Positions 22,846-31,270 of a stretch of DNA of 64,000 nt are shown in pieces. The stretch lies in contig CP075528.1 in NCBI GenBank assembly GCA_025808875.1, forward strand, positions 4,896,473-4,960,472, in the 5' to 3' direction. Positions within the stretch are counted from its first letter, which is position 1; every line of letters begins with the position of its first letter. This stretch comes from Enhydrobacter sp. GTDB lineage: Bacteria > Pseudomonadota > Alphaproteobacteria > Reyranellales > Reyranellaceae. A model generated the notes under the pieces. The model saw nothing but the letters and a program-made list of their open reading frames with translations. It did not search any database and was not told the DNA's origin. A program made the translations under genes and the position numbers.

Positions 22846-24612
22846 ATGAACAATTCCCCTCAACTGTCTGGGAAAACCCGGACCAACGACCAAAAGCCGA
22901 TGACCCTGATCGCTTCCGACGCGCGTCCGATTCGATCCGCCCCCGCCCGCACGGGCAGGCAGAGCGACCAGCGATCGCTCGGTCGATGGCTGCTGGGGAC
23001 CTCCGCCTATGCCCTGACACTTGGCCTGCGCAAGCCGCGCAGTTTCTTCGCCGTCGCGCCGGATACCTGGCCGGGGGACAGCTTGCAGGGTCGCCGGCTG
23101 CTGGCCGGCGAATTCGTGACACATGGCTTGGTCGGGAGGGTCGCACCGGCGAGCGACGATCCGCCATGGCGCCGGGCCAGCGCTGCCTCGATCTGGCTCG
23201 AAACGCTGAACGGTTTTTGCTGGCTACGCGACCTGCGCGACTGCGGCGAGCCCGGCTCGGCAGCGCTCGGCGTGCGCCTGATCGACGACTGGAGCCAGCG
23301 CGAATGGCGCTGGTCGCCGCTGACGTGGCGGCGCGACATTCTGGCCCGTCGCCTGATCTCCTGGGTACGCCACTACGATTGGCTGGCCGCGTCGGCCGAC
23401 CCGGGCTTTGCCGCGCGCTTCGTGAACTCCCTCGCCCGCCAGCGCACTCATTTGCGCCGCGCCGCGCGAACGAGCCTGGCCGGCCGGGAGGCGGTGCAGG
23501 TGTTGACGGCGCTGGTCTATGCCGACCTCGCCTTCCTGCGCGACGGCAAGCAGCACGAGAAGGGATTGGCCCAGTCGCTCGGCCGGCTCGCGCGCTTCGT
23601 GAAGCGCTATGTGCTGCATGACGGTATCGTCGCCGAGCGCGCGCCTCATCTCCAGCTTGGTGTGCTGCGCGATCTCCTCGATGTCAGGGCAGCCCTGGCC
23701 TCGGCCGAGCGTCAGGCTCCGGCCGAGATCATCGCCGCAATCGACCGGCTGGCACCCATGCTGCGCTTTTTCCGGCATGGCGATGGCGGCCTCGCGCTCT
23801 TCAATGGTGCCTGGGAGGGCGACCGCAGCGTGATGGACCTGGTTCTGGCGCGATCGGGCTCCAACCAGGCGCCGCCGCAGCTCGCGCTGGTGAGCGGCTT
23901 CCAGCGCATGACTGCCGGTACCACGCTGGTCATCGCCGATGCCGGCAGCCCGCCAGGCCGCGGCATGGATGGCCTTGCCCATGCCGGCACGCTCAGCTTC
24001 GAGATGAGCACGGCGCACGAGCGGCTGATCGTCAATTGCGGCACGTTCCCCGGCGCGCCGAGCGAATGGCGTCGCTTCATGCGCTACACCGCCGCGCATT
24101 CGACGGCGGTGGTCGACGATACGAACTCCAGCGAGATCACCGATCACGGATCGCTCGAGTATCGCGCCGGCAACGTGCTGATCGATCGCGCCGACGATCA
24201 GGGCGCGCAATGGCTCGACATGAGCCACGACGGCTATCGCTCGCTGTTCGGAATCATCCACCGCCGCAGATTGTGGCTGTCCGCCGACGGCGGCGATCTG
24301 CGGGGTGAGGACATGTTCGTGGGCCACGAGGGACGGCCGGTCACGCATCCCGACCGGCGCTTCATCGTCCGCTTCCATCTGCATCCGGCGGTCAAGGCGA
24401 CGCTGGCCCAGAGCGGGCAGGCGGTGCTGATGCGTCTGCCGAGCGGGCGCGGCTGGCGGCTGCGCGCCTCGGGCGCCGGCATCGGCCTCGCCGAGAGCAT
24501 CTATCTCGGCGAGGAAGGCCGTCAGCGACGCACCGAGCAGATCGTGTTGGTCGGACAGGTGCCGATGGAGGGCACCGCGGTGAAGTGGGCGCTCACGCGC
24601 ATGGAAGGCTGA
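22846..24612 (+). CDS. Heparinase II/III family protein
   Basis: A 588-residue protein with the two-part layout of the heparinase II/III family: an N-terminal helical toroid (WLETLNGFCWLRDLRD, RRDILARRLISWVRHYDWLA) and a C-terminal beta-sandwich from about residue 340 with STAHERLIVNCGTFPGAPSEWRRFMRYTAAHSTAV and FIVRFHLHPAVKATL. Family enzymes cleave acidic polysaccharides by elimination; substrate here is unknown and no signal peptide is evident. The ATG at 22846 has only a weak ribosome site; MTLIASD 19 codons later is an alternative. It is divergent from hsp20. Confidence 0.88.
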   Translation: MNNSPQLSGKTRTNDQKPMTLIASDARPIRSAPARTGRQSDQRSLGRWLLGTSAYALTLGLRKPRSFFAVAPDTWPGDSLQGRRLLAGEFVTHGLVGRVAPASDDPPWRRASAASIWLETLNGFCWLRDLRDCGEPGSAALGVRLIDDWSQREWRWSPLTWRRDILARRLISWVRHYDWLAASADPGFAARFVNSLARQRTHLRRAARTSLAGREAVQVLTALVYADLAFLRDGKQHEKGLAQSLGRLARFVKRYVLHDGIVAERAPHLQLGVLRDLLDVRAALASAERQAPAEIIAAIDRLAPMLRFFRHGDGGLALFNGAWEGDRSVMDLVLARSGSNQAPPQLALVSGFQRMTAGTTLVIADAGSPPGRGMDGLAHAGTLSFEMSTAHERLIVNCGTFPGAPSEWRRFMRYTAAHSTAVVDDTNSSEITDHGSLEYRAGNVLIDRADDQGAQWLDMSHDGYRSLFGIIHRRRLWLSADGGDLRGEDMFVGHEGRPVTHPDRRFIVRFHLHPAVKATLAQSGQAVLMRLPSGRGWRLRASGAGIGLAESIYLGEEGRQRRTEQIVLVGQVPMEGTAVKWALTRMEG

Positions 24613-24614
24613 AG

Positions 24615-24636
24615 ACCTCCCGGTCGCGCGGGAGGT
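24615..24636 (+). terminator. Hairpin after the heparinase-like gene
   Basis: ACCTCCCG-GTCGCG-CGGGAGGT forms a perfect 8-base stem just after the stop codon. No T-run follows, so it is a hairpin terminator candidate only. The remaining bases to 24816 (convergent with trpS) hold a possible 57-codon minus-strand frame (24766-24593) without a ribosome site, and otherwise nothing I recognise. Confidence 0.4.
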
Positions 24637-24816
24637 TCTGGGAGCGGAGGGCAATCCCCGCAATTTCCGCCAGTGCGCCAGGGGTCGAACGCCGGAGAAT
24701 CTGGTTCAAATCGGGCCGTCGGGGCTTGTTCGTCTGCGGACGTTCGACCTTGCCCAGCCACGACATCTGGGCGACGGGCTCAGTAGCGTCAGGTCCCGCC
24801 AGCCATGGGGAGTTTC

Positions 24817-25887
24817 CTACGGCTTGAGAAAGCCGACGATCCTGTAGGTCTCCTCGAGGATCGGCGCGGCCAGCGCGCGGGCGCGCTCGGCGCCGTTGCG
24901 CAGGACCGCATCGACATGGGCCGGCTCCTTCATCAGCCGCTGCATCTCCGCGCCGACCGGCCCGAGCTTGGCGACGGCGAGCTCGGTCAGCGCCGCCTTG
25001 AACTCGGAGAACTGCTTGCCGGCGAACGCGCCGATCACGTCGTCCTTCGCTTGGTCGGCGAGGGCGGCGTAGATGCCGAGCAGGTTGTCCGCATCGGGCC
25101 GCTTCTCCGCGTCCGCCGCCATCTCGGGCATGGGGTGCGGGTCGGTTTTGGCGCGGCGGATCTTCTGGGCGATGGCGTCGGCATCGTCCGTGAGGTTGAT
25201 GCGCGAGAAGTCCGACGGATCGGACTTGCTCATCTTCTTCGTGCCGTCGCGCAGGCTCATGACGCGCGTCGCCGCGCCGAGGATCAGCGGCTCGGTGATC
25301 GGGAAGAAGTCCGGCGCGGCGAAGTCGTTGTTGAACTTGATGGCGATGTCGCGCGTCAGCTCGAGATGCTGCTTCTGGTCCTCGCCGACCGGCACGTGGG
25401 TGGCCTTGTAGATAAGGATGTCGGCGGCCATCAGCGCGGGATAGGCGTAGAGGCCGAGCGAGGCGTTCTCGCGGTCCTTGCCCGCCTTCTCCTTGAACTG
25501 CGTCATGCGGTTCATCCAGCCGACGCGGGCCACGCAGTTGAAGATCCAGGCGAGCTGGGAATGCTCGGGCACCATCGACTGGTTGAAGACGATCTGCTTC
25601 TTGGCGTCGATGCCGGCGGCGAGGAAGGCCGCGGCGATCTCGCGCGTCTGGGCGGCGAGCTGCGTGGGGTCCTGCGGCTGGGTGATGGCGTGCTGGTCGA
25701 CCACGCAGTAGAGGCACTCGTAGTCGCTCTGCAGGCGCGCGAAGTTGCGGATAGCACCGAGATAGTTGCCGAGATGCAGGTTTCCGGTGGGCTGCACGCC
25801 GCTCAGGATGCGGCCCTTGAGGCCGCGCGCGGCATATTGCGCCAGATGCGGGTTGGGCGCAGCGGCGCCGCTCGTCACGTCGGGCAT
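24817..25887 (-). CDS. trpS: Tryptophanyl-tRNA synthetase
   Basis: Charges tRNA-Trp with tryptophan. The 356-residue class I synthetase has the HIGH-type motif PTGNLHLGNY at residues 33-42 and KMSKS in TKKMSKSDPSD near residue 217, plus VVDQHAITQPQDP, typical of bacterial TrpS. The start MPDVTSGAAAPN has GGAG about ten bases upstream; a longer frame exists but adds unconserved residues. In many alphaproteobacteria trpS lies directly next to murJ; here a divergent gene is inserted between them. Confidence 0.95.
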   Translation of the reverse strand: MPDVTSGAAAPNPHLAQYAARGLKGRILSGVQPTGNLHLGNYLGAIRNFARLQSDYECLYCVVDQHAITQPQDPTQLAAQTREIAAAFLAAGIDAKKQIVFNQSMVPEHSQLAWIFNCVARVGWMNRMTQFKEKAGKDRENASLGLYAYPALMAADILIYKATHVPVGEDQKQHLELTRDIAIKFNNDFAAPDFFPITEPLILGAATRVMSLRDGTKKMSKSDPSDFSRINLTDDADAIAQKIRRAKTDPHPMPEMAADAEKRPDADNLLGIYAALADQAKDDVIGAFAGKQFSEFKAALTELAVAKLGPVGAEMQRLMKEPAHVDAVLRNGAERARALAAPILEETYRIVGFLKP

Positions 25888-26027
25888 GGGATGTGGACTC
25901 CGCTCAGTGTGGAAGGGCGCGGGGTTTGGACCTCCGCGCACCCCGCCGGTGGAAGGCGAGGGCGCGCGGGTATCGCCCAGGTCGCGGACGGAATCAAGGC
26001 GGGCTATAAGCGCGGGCCGGAGGCCGC

Positions 26028-26969
26028 ATGTCCCAGAACCAGCCGATCGAGTTCAAGTTCCCCGAGCTTCGCAAGTGGGAGAAGGGGACGGCGCCTTATG
26101 TCCACGTCTTCGAGAGCGGCAAGCCCGGCCCGACCGTGATGGTGGCGTCTCTGACCCATGGCAACGAGGTGTCGGGCGCCGTTGTGATCGACGATCTGCT
26201 GTCGCGCGGGCTCAAGCCGCGACGCGGCGCGCTGATCTTCTCCTTCAACAATATCGAGGCCTTCCACTCGTTCGATCCCGCCGCGCCCTTCCGCTCGCGC
26301 ATGATCGACGAGGACTTCAACCGCACCTGGGGCCGGCTCGACCAACCGGCGACGACGGTGGAGACCCGCCGCGCCCGGGTGCTGCGGCCTTTCGTCGAGC
26401 GAGCCGATCTGTTGCTCGATCTGCATTCCATGCACGACGACGGCGTGCCGCTGATGCTGTCGGGCCCGCTCGACAAGGGCGTGGCGCTGGCGCGCCGGGT
26501 CGGCACGCCGGTCGACATCGTGCGCGATTCGGGTCATGCCGCCGGCATGCGCATGCGGGACTACGGCGGGTTCGGCGATCCCCGAAGCGCAAGGAGCGCG
26601 CTGCTGATCGAGACCGGCCAGCATTGGCGGGCTTCGTCGGTCGCCGTCGCCAAGGATGTGACTTTCCGCTTCCTCGCCGCGTCGGGCATCGTCGAAGCGT
26701 CCGACCTGCCGGCCGACTGGCGGCAGCCCGACCCGCCGCATCAGCGCGTCGTCGAGGTGACACACGCCATCGCCACCCGGCGCGGCAACTTCCGGCCGGC
26801 GCGCCATTTCGAGGGCCAGGAGGTGATCGCCAAGGCCGGCACCGTGCTCGGCCACGACGACGGCGAGCCGGTGACCACGCCCTACGACGATTGCGTGCTG
26901 GTGATGCCGTCGTCGAACCGGCCGCTGCGCGCGGGCGTCACTGTGGTTCGTCTGGGGCGGCTGACCTGA
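26028..26969 (+). CDS. Succinylglutamate desuccinylase / aspartoacylase-like zinc hydrolase
   Basis: A 313-residue M14-type zinc hydrolase of the AstE/aspartoacylase group. Zinc ligands are in LTHGNEVSG (His, Glu) and DLHSMHDDG (His); SFNNIEAFHSFDP and RMIDEDFNRTWG contain the substrate-binding Asn/Arg block. Members deacylate N-acyl amino acids. There is no arginine catabolism operon around it, so the substrate is open. It is divergent from trpS, and its last 32 bases overlap the end of murJ on the other strand. Confidence 0.87.
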   Translation: MSQNQPIEFKFPELRKWEKGTAPYVHVFESGKPGPTVMVASLTHGNEVSGAVVIDDLLSRGLKPRRGALIFSFNNIEAFHSFDPAAPFRSRMIDEDFNRTWGRLDQPATTVETRRARVLRPFVERADLLLDLHSMHDDGVPLMLSGPLDKGVALARRVGTPVDIVRDSGHAAGMRMRDYGGFGDPRSARSALLIETGQHWRASSVAVAKDVTFRFLAASGIVEASDLPADWRQPDPPHQRVVEVTHAIATRRGNFRPARHFEGQEVIAKAGTVLGHDDGEPVTTPYDDCVLVMPSSNRPLRAGVTVVRLGRLT

Positions 26970-28524
26970 GACCGGGCTGGCGGCGCATCATGAAGCGCAG
27001 CTCGGCGACGTCGACGACGCCGAACGCCATGCCGAGCGCGCCGTAGACGCCGATGCCCAGCAGGCAAAGGCCGGCCAGCGCGCCGACCCCTGCGAAGTCG
27101 GCGCGCGCCAGGGCCGGCGCGAGAGGCCCAAGGGCGATCCACAGCACAACTGCCATGCCGGCCGTCGCGAGGCCGATGCGCCAAGCTCGCGAGATCAAGC
27201 GGCGGTCGGCGATCCAGTGGCGTCGCGCCAGCAGCATCGCCGCCAGTAGTGCCGCGTTGAGCCAGCCCGCCAGCGAGGAGGCGAGCGCGATGCCGACATG
27301 GGCGAGCGTGGTCGCCAGCAGGAAGACGAGATTGAGGATGACGTTGGCGGCGATACAGGCGATGGCGATGTAGAGTGGCGTGCGGGTGTCCTCGCGGGCG
27401 AAGAAGCCCGGCGTCAGGGCCTTGACCAGCACGAAGGCGGGCAGGCCCGCGGAGAAGGCGGCCAGCGCGCCAGCCGCTCGCCAGGTATCCTCGGCGCCGA
27501 AACGCCCGCGCTCGAACAGCATGCGGATGATCGGCTCGCTGAGCAGCAGCAGCGCGACGGCGGCGGGCAAACCGAGCAGCAGGCCGACCTCGATGGCGCG
27601 GTTCTGGTTGGCCATTGCCGCGTCGGTCTCGCCGGCGCGCAGCTGGCGGGCGAGCAGCGGCAACAGTGCGGTGCCGATGGCGACGCCGACCACGCCGAGC
27701 GGCAATTGGGCGATGCGGTCGGCATAGTACAGCGCCGAGATCGTGCCGACCGGCAGCAGCGACGCCCAGACAACGTCGAGCACCAGCCCGATCTGCTGCA
27801 CGCCGCCGCCGATTGCGACCGGGGTGGCGAGCTTGACCAGCCGCGCCACGCGCCCGGTCCAGCGTGGCCGCACGATCGTCAGCCCGACGCCCTCGCGCGC
27901 ACAGGCGGCCAGCAGCCACAGCCACTGGACGACGCCTGCGACCGCCACGCCGAGCGCTGCGGCGTAGCCGCTGTTGGGCAGGAAGGGCGTGAGGCCGAGA
28001 ACGGCGGCGATGACCGTGAGATTGAGGAGGATCGGTGTCGCCGCGACGTGGGCGAAGCGTTCGAGGCTGTTGAGCACGCCGCCGTAGAGCGCCGTCAGGG
28101 CGATGAACAGCAGATAGGGAAAGGTGATGCGGCCGAACGCGACGGCGAGGTCGAAGGTCGCCGGTTCTGGGCGCAGGCCGGGGGCCATCACGGCCATCAC
28201 CCACGGCATGGCAAGGATCAGCAGCGCCGAGAACGGCAGCAACACCGCCAGCAGCGCCGCCTGCGCCTGACGGGCGAACACGATGGCGTCGACCCGACCG
28301 CCCTCCTGCAGGGCGCGGGCGAACAGCGGCACGAAGGCTGCGGAAAAGGCGCCCTCGGCGAACAGGCGGCGAAAGAAGTTCGGCAGCTTGAATGCGACGA
28401 AGAAGGCATCAGCCACCGCCCCCGAGCCGAGTACGGCCGACAGCACGATGTCGCGCAGGAATCCCACGACACGGCTCACCATGGTGAAGCCGCCGACGGT
28501 GGCGATGGCGCGGCCGAGGCTCAT
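26938..28524 (-). CDS. murJ: Lipid II flippase MurJ (MviN)
   Basis: A 528-residue inner membrane protein with about 14 hydrophobic spans. It flips lipid II for peptidoglycan synthesis. The N-terminus MSLGRAIATVGGFTMVSRVVGF with RDIVLSAVLG, then DAFFVAFKLPNFFRRLFAEGAFS, is the MurJ hallmark. Arg and Asp residues of the central cavity are in these conserved helices. It ends inside the tail of the convergent zinc hydrolase gene (32-base overlap). Upstream is a gap of about 120 bases before the FAD monooxygenase end. Confidence 0.95.
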   Translation of the reverse strand: MSLGRAIATVGGFTMVSRVVGFLRDIVLSAVLGSGAVADAFFVAFKLPNFFRRLFAEGAFSAAFVPLFARALQEGGRVDAIVFARQAQAALLAVLLPFSALLILAMPWVMAVMAPGLRPEPATFDLAVAFGRITFPYLLFIALTALYGGVLNSLERFAHVAATPILLNLTVIAAVLGLTPFLPNSGYAAALGVAVAGVVQWLWLLAACAREGVGLTIVRPRWTGRVARLVKLATPVAIGGGVQQIGLVLDVVWASLLPVGTISALYYADRIAQLPLGVVGVAIGTALLPLLARQLRAGETDAAMANQNRAIEVGLLLGLPAAVALLLLSEPIIRMLFERGRFGAEDTWRAAGALAAFSAGLPAFVLVKALTPGFFAREDTRTPLYIAIACIAANVILNLVFLLATTLAHVGIALASSLAGWLNAALLAAMLLARRHWIADRRLISRAWRIGLATAGMAVVLWIALGPLAPALARADFAGVGALAGLCLLGIGVYGALGMAFGVVDVAELRFMMRRQPGLRSAAPDEPQ

Positions 28525-28617
28525 GTCGTTATCGCCACAATCCTGTCATCATCGTCTGCCATATACGTCCTCGGTGGCGGCCGGCGATGTGATGGCCGGT
28601 TTAAACCGCTACCACGG

Positions 28618-28642
28618 CCGGTCCCGGGGAGGGGCCGGTTTT
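28618..28642 (+). other. Hairpin with T-run in the gap between murJ and the FAD monooxygenase
   Basis: CCGGTCCC-GGGGA-GGGGCCGG (one G-T pair) followed by TTTT on the plus strand. It has the form of an intrinsic terminator, yet both neighbouring genes run on the minus strand, so it would only stop antisense transcription. Read on the minus strand it has no T-run. Confidence 0.3.
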
Positions 28643-29881
28643 CTATTGGGTGCGCGCCGCCAGGCGCAGCAACGTCTCTCGATCCTGCGCCACAAGCTTC
28701 TTGTAGTCGCCGACGATCTTCTCCAACTCGGAGGAGGGGAGCACGGTCTCGCGATCGGTGAATCCGTGCGGTGCGCGCTCCTCGACGATGTCGAGCATGA
28801 TATCGATGCCCTTGCGCCGGTTGCTCTCGACGATGCGCGCCATCGGCAGCAATCGGCGCTGCTCGTAGCGCTGCAAGGCGGCTTCGGGAGCATCACCCTT
28901 CGACAGCTCCTCGGTGAGCACTTCGCCGTCGATTATGGCCTGCGACGCGCCGTTGGAACCGATCGGATACATCGGATGCGCCGCATCGCCCAGCAGGGTG
29001 ACGCGGCCGTGGCTCCAGCGCGGCAACGGATCGCGGTCGACCATGGGGAACTCGTAGATCGCATGCGCCGAGCGGATCACCTCGGGCACGTCGAGCCAGC
29101 CGAACTTCCAGTCCGCGAAGCGCGGCAGGAAATCCTCGAGGCGCCCCGGCTTGTTCCAGTCCTCGCGCGGCGGCGAGGCCTGTGCGCCCATATGGAGATC
29201 GCAAATCCAGTTGATCAGCGCCTCGCCGCGCTCGGCGTGGGTGCGACTGATCGGGTAGCAGACGAATTTCTGCGTATGATGGCCCGCCTGCACCATCGTC
29301 GCGCCGCCGAGATAGGGTTTGCCGACGGTGACGCCGCGCCACATCAGGATGCCCTGCCACTTGGGCGGCCCCTCGTCGGGATAGAGCTGGGCGCGTATGG
29401 CCGAATGGATGCCGTCGGCGCCAATCAGCAAGTCGGCCTCGGTTTGCGTGCCGTTGGCGAAGCGCGCAATCACCTTGGCACCGCTCTGCTCGAAAGCCGC
29501 GATGCGCTGGCCGAATTGCAGGCGCCGGTCGCCCAGCATCGCGCGTGCCGCGTTCAGCAGCACCATCTGCAGCTCGCCACGGTGGATCGAGAATTGCGGC
29601 CAGGGAAGGCCGGCGTGACGGCCTCGCGGATCGGCCCAGATCGTCTGGCCGTGCCGATTGGCGTAGCGGAGCTCGCGCGTCTCGATCCCCGTGGCGGCCA
29701 AGGCCCGCTCCAGGCCGAGACCGGACAGGATGCGCACGGCGCCGGCCTGGATGTTGATGCCGACACCCAGCGGCTTCGGCTCAGCCACCGCTTCGTGGAC
29801 TTCCACGTCGAAGCCCGCGCGATGGAGGCACAGGGCGGCGGTGAGGCCGCCGATGCCGGCCCCGGCAATGGCGATCTTCAT
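28643..29881 (-). CDS. FAD-dependent monooxygenase (salicylate hydroxylase-like)
   Basis: A 412-residue class A flavoprotein monooxygenase. The FAD-binding Rossmann motif is IAGAGIGGLTAALCLHRAGF at residues 5-24, the DG motif is in LLIGADGIHSAIRAQLYP, and the flavin ribityl-binding motif is LLGDAAHPMYPIGSNGASQAI. Enzymes of this group hydroxylate aromatic or related substrates using NAD(P)H; relatives are often annotated only as flavin-dependent oxidoreductase. It starts 5 bases after the DUF971 gene, so it is the last member of a five-gene run. Confidence 0.9.
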   Translation of the reverse strand: MKIAIAGAGIGGLTAALCLHRAGFDVEVHEAVAEPKPLGVGINIQAGAVRILSGLGLERALAATGIETRELRYANRHGQTIWADPRGRHAGLPWPQFSIHRGELQMVLLNAARAMLGDRRLQFGQRIAAFEQSGAKVIARFANGTQTEADLLIGADGIHSAIRAQLYPDEGPPKWQGILMWRGVTVGKPYLGGATMVQAGHHTQKFVCYPISRTHAERGEALINWICDLHMGAQASPPREDWNKPGRLEDFLPRFADWKFGWLDVPEVIRSAHAIYEFPMVDRDPLPRWSHGRVTLLGDAAHPMYPIGSNGASQAIIDGEVLTEELSKGDAPEAALQRYEQRRLLPMARIVESNRRKGIDIMLDIVEERAPHGFTDRETVLPSSELEKIVGDYKKLVAQDRETLLRLAARTQ

Positions 29882-29886
29882 GCCCG

Positions 29887-30303
29887 TCAGGGATCGCGGC
29901 CCAGCCCGCGATAGAGCAGCGCCGCCTGGTAGGCAGCCCAGCGCTCGGCCTGGGTCTCGCCGAGCTCGCGTAGATACGACCAGCTGAAGATTCCGGTGTC
30001 GTGCTTGTCGTCGAACACGATCCGCACCGCGTAGTGGCCGACCGGTTCGACGGTGGAAATCTTCACGTGGCGGCGCCCGGCGACGATCTTCTTCTGGTTG
30101 GGACCATGGCCCTGTACCTCGGCTGACGGACTCTCCACGCGCAGATACTCGGCAGGAAGGGAGAAGTTCCTGCCATCGGAGAAGTCGATCTCGAGTCTGG
30201 CTTCCTCCTTGAAGACGCGCAGCTCCTTCGGCCACGGAGCGCCCGACGATTCGTAGTTGCCTTCGTCGGGCACCGATTTGGGGGGTATGTCCGCCGGCGT
30301 CAT
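29887..30303 (-). CDS. DUF971 protein (gamma-butyrobetaine hydroxylase-like N-terminal domain)
   Basis: A 138-residue protein consisting of the DUF971 / GBBH-like N-terminal domain. Typical residues: PKELRVFKEEARLEIDFSDG, LPAEYLRVESPSAEVQGHG, and the C-terminal GHYAVRIVFDDKHDTGIFSW with SYLREL. In other proteins this domain sits in front of gamma-butyrobetaine hydroxylase or MRP-type ATPases; standing alone its function is unknown. The start overlaps the stop of the Trm112 gene by 4 bases. Confidence 0.88.
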   Translation of the reverse strand: MTPADIPPKSVPDEGNYESSGAPWPKELRVFKEEARLEIDFSDGRNFSLPAEYLRVESPSAEVQGHGPNQKKIVAGRRHVKISTVEPVGHYAVRIVFDDKHDTGIFSWSYLRELGETQAERWAAYQAALLYRGLGRDP

Positions 30304-30515
30304 GGCGTATCCTTCAACGGGCGGGCCTCGCTCACCAGCATGATCGGTATGCCGTCGCGGATCGGATAGGCGAGGCCTGCCTTGCGGCTGATCAACTCGC
30401 CGGCAACGGCATCGTATTCGAGCGGGCCGTGCGTCGCCGGGCAGACCAGGATCTCCAGCAGCTTGGGATCGATTCCGGCGCGCCGAGGGGCGGCTGTTGT
30501 ATCGGAAGAAGCCAT
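30300..30515 (-). CDS. Trm112 family protein
   Basis: A 71-residue protein matching the Trm112/UPF0434 (YcaR) family: DPKLLEILVCPATHGPLEYD, ELISRKAGLAYPIRDGIPIM, LVSEARPL. Only one of the four zinc-ligand cysteines found in eukaryotic Trm112 is present, as usual for the bacterial form. Eukaryotic and archaeal members activate methyltransferases; the bacterial role is less clear. It is cotranscribed with the Lon-N gene upstream (20 bases) and DUF971 downstream. Confidence 0.9.
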   Translation of the reverse strand: MASSDTTAAPRRAGIDPKLLEILVCPATHGPLEYDAVAGELISRKAGLAYPIRDGIPIMLVSEARPLKDTP

Positions 30516-30535
30516 GTATTGAACTATAGCATGCG

Positions 30536-31249
30536 TCAGTTCGCGCGGTTGGGCTTGTCGCCGGAATTCGTACCGAACGCGGTCATCTCGAGAAAGGCGA
30601 CCAGCAGCTTGGCCCGCGCCGTCGTGTCGGGCGCCTCGAGCAATGCCTGCTTCTCGGCCGGGCCGAAGGGTAGCACCATCGACAACGACGTGACGAGGTT
30701 GCCGTCGGCCGCCTGCTTCACGGCATCCCAGTCGGTCGACAGATTGCGGCCGCGAAAGAAGGCCGCCAGCGCCGCCATCAGCCGCTCGCGGTCGAGGGTG
30801 ACGATCTCGTCTGAGTGCTCGAGATCGTCGCGATAGGGAGAAAACAGCACCGAGGCGCGACGATAGCCGCCCTGCGCCAACTCGAGCTCTCGCGCGATCC
30901 GAAAGCGACAGACGCCGCTCAACGCCAGCAGCAGGCGGCCATCCTCGGTCTCGTTGAAGCTCACGATACGGCCGGCGCAGCCGGTCATTTGGACCTTTGG
31001 CAGTCCGTCGGCGGTGGGCAGGCCGTCGCCGGCATAGCCACCCGGCTGCATCGGCTGCACCATGCCGATCATGCGATGGCCGGCCAGGGCGTCGAACGCC
31101 ATTGCGATATAGCGCGCCTCGAAGATGTTGAGCGGCAGTTTGCCACCGGGCAACAGCAGTACGCCTGAGAGCGGAAAGAGAGGCAGCGTTTCAGGCAACT
31201 GCTCGAAGGACGGCTCGAACGGGTTGAGGCCGGGATTGCGGACGGACAT
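30536..31249 (-). CDS. LON peptidase substrate-binding domain protein
   Basis: A 237-residue protein made only of the N-terminal Lon domain, without ATPase or protease. Marks: PLFPLSGVLLLPGGKLPLNIFEARY, GRIVSFNETEDGRLLLALSG, RFRI near the middle, and the helical end DWDAVKQAADGNLVTSLSMVLPFGPAEKQALLEA. Single-domain Lon-N proteins are common in alphaproteobacteria; function unknown. It starts 21 bases after the thioredoxin-like gene, within the same operon. Confidence 0.92.
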   Translation of the reverse strand: MSVRNPGLNPFEPSFEQLPETLPLFPLSGVLLLPGGKLPLNIFEARYIAMAFDALAGHRMIGMVQPMQPGGYAGDGLPTADGLPKVQMTGCAGRIVSFNETEDGRLLLALSGVCRFRIARELELAQGGYRRASVLFSPYRDDLEHSDEIVTLDRERLMAALAAFFRGRNLSTDWDAVKQAADGNLVTSLSMVLPFGPAEKQALLEAPDTTARAKLLVAFLEMTAFGTNSGDKPNRAN

Positions 31250-31270
31250 GGTTGCCGGCCGCTCGGCGGT

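Noticed and set aside
28618..28642. Terminator for the FAD monooxygenase or murJ.
   Set aside because: The T-run is on the plus strand while both genes are on the minus strand, so it would not end either transcript.
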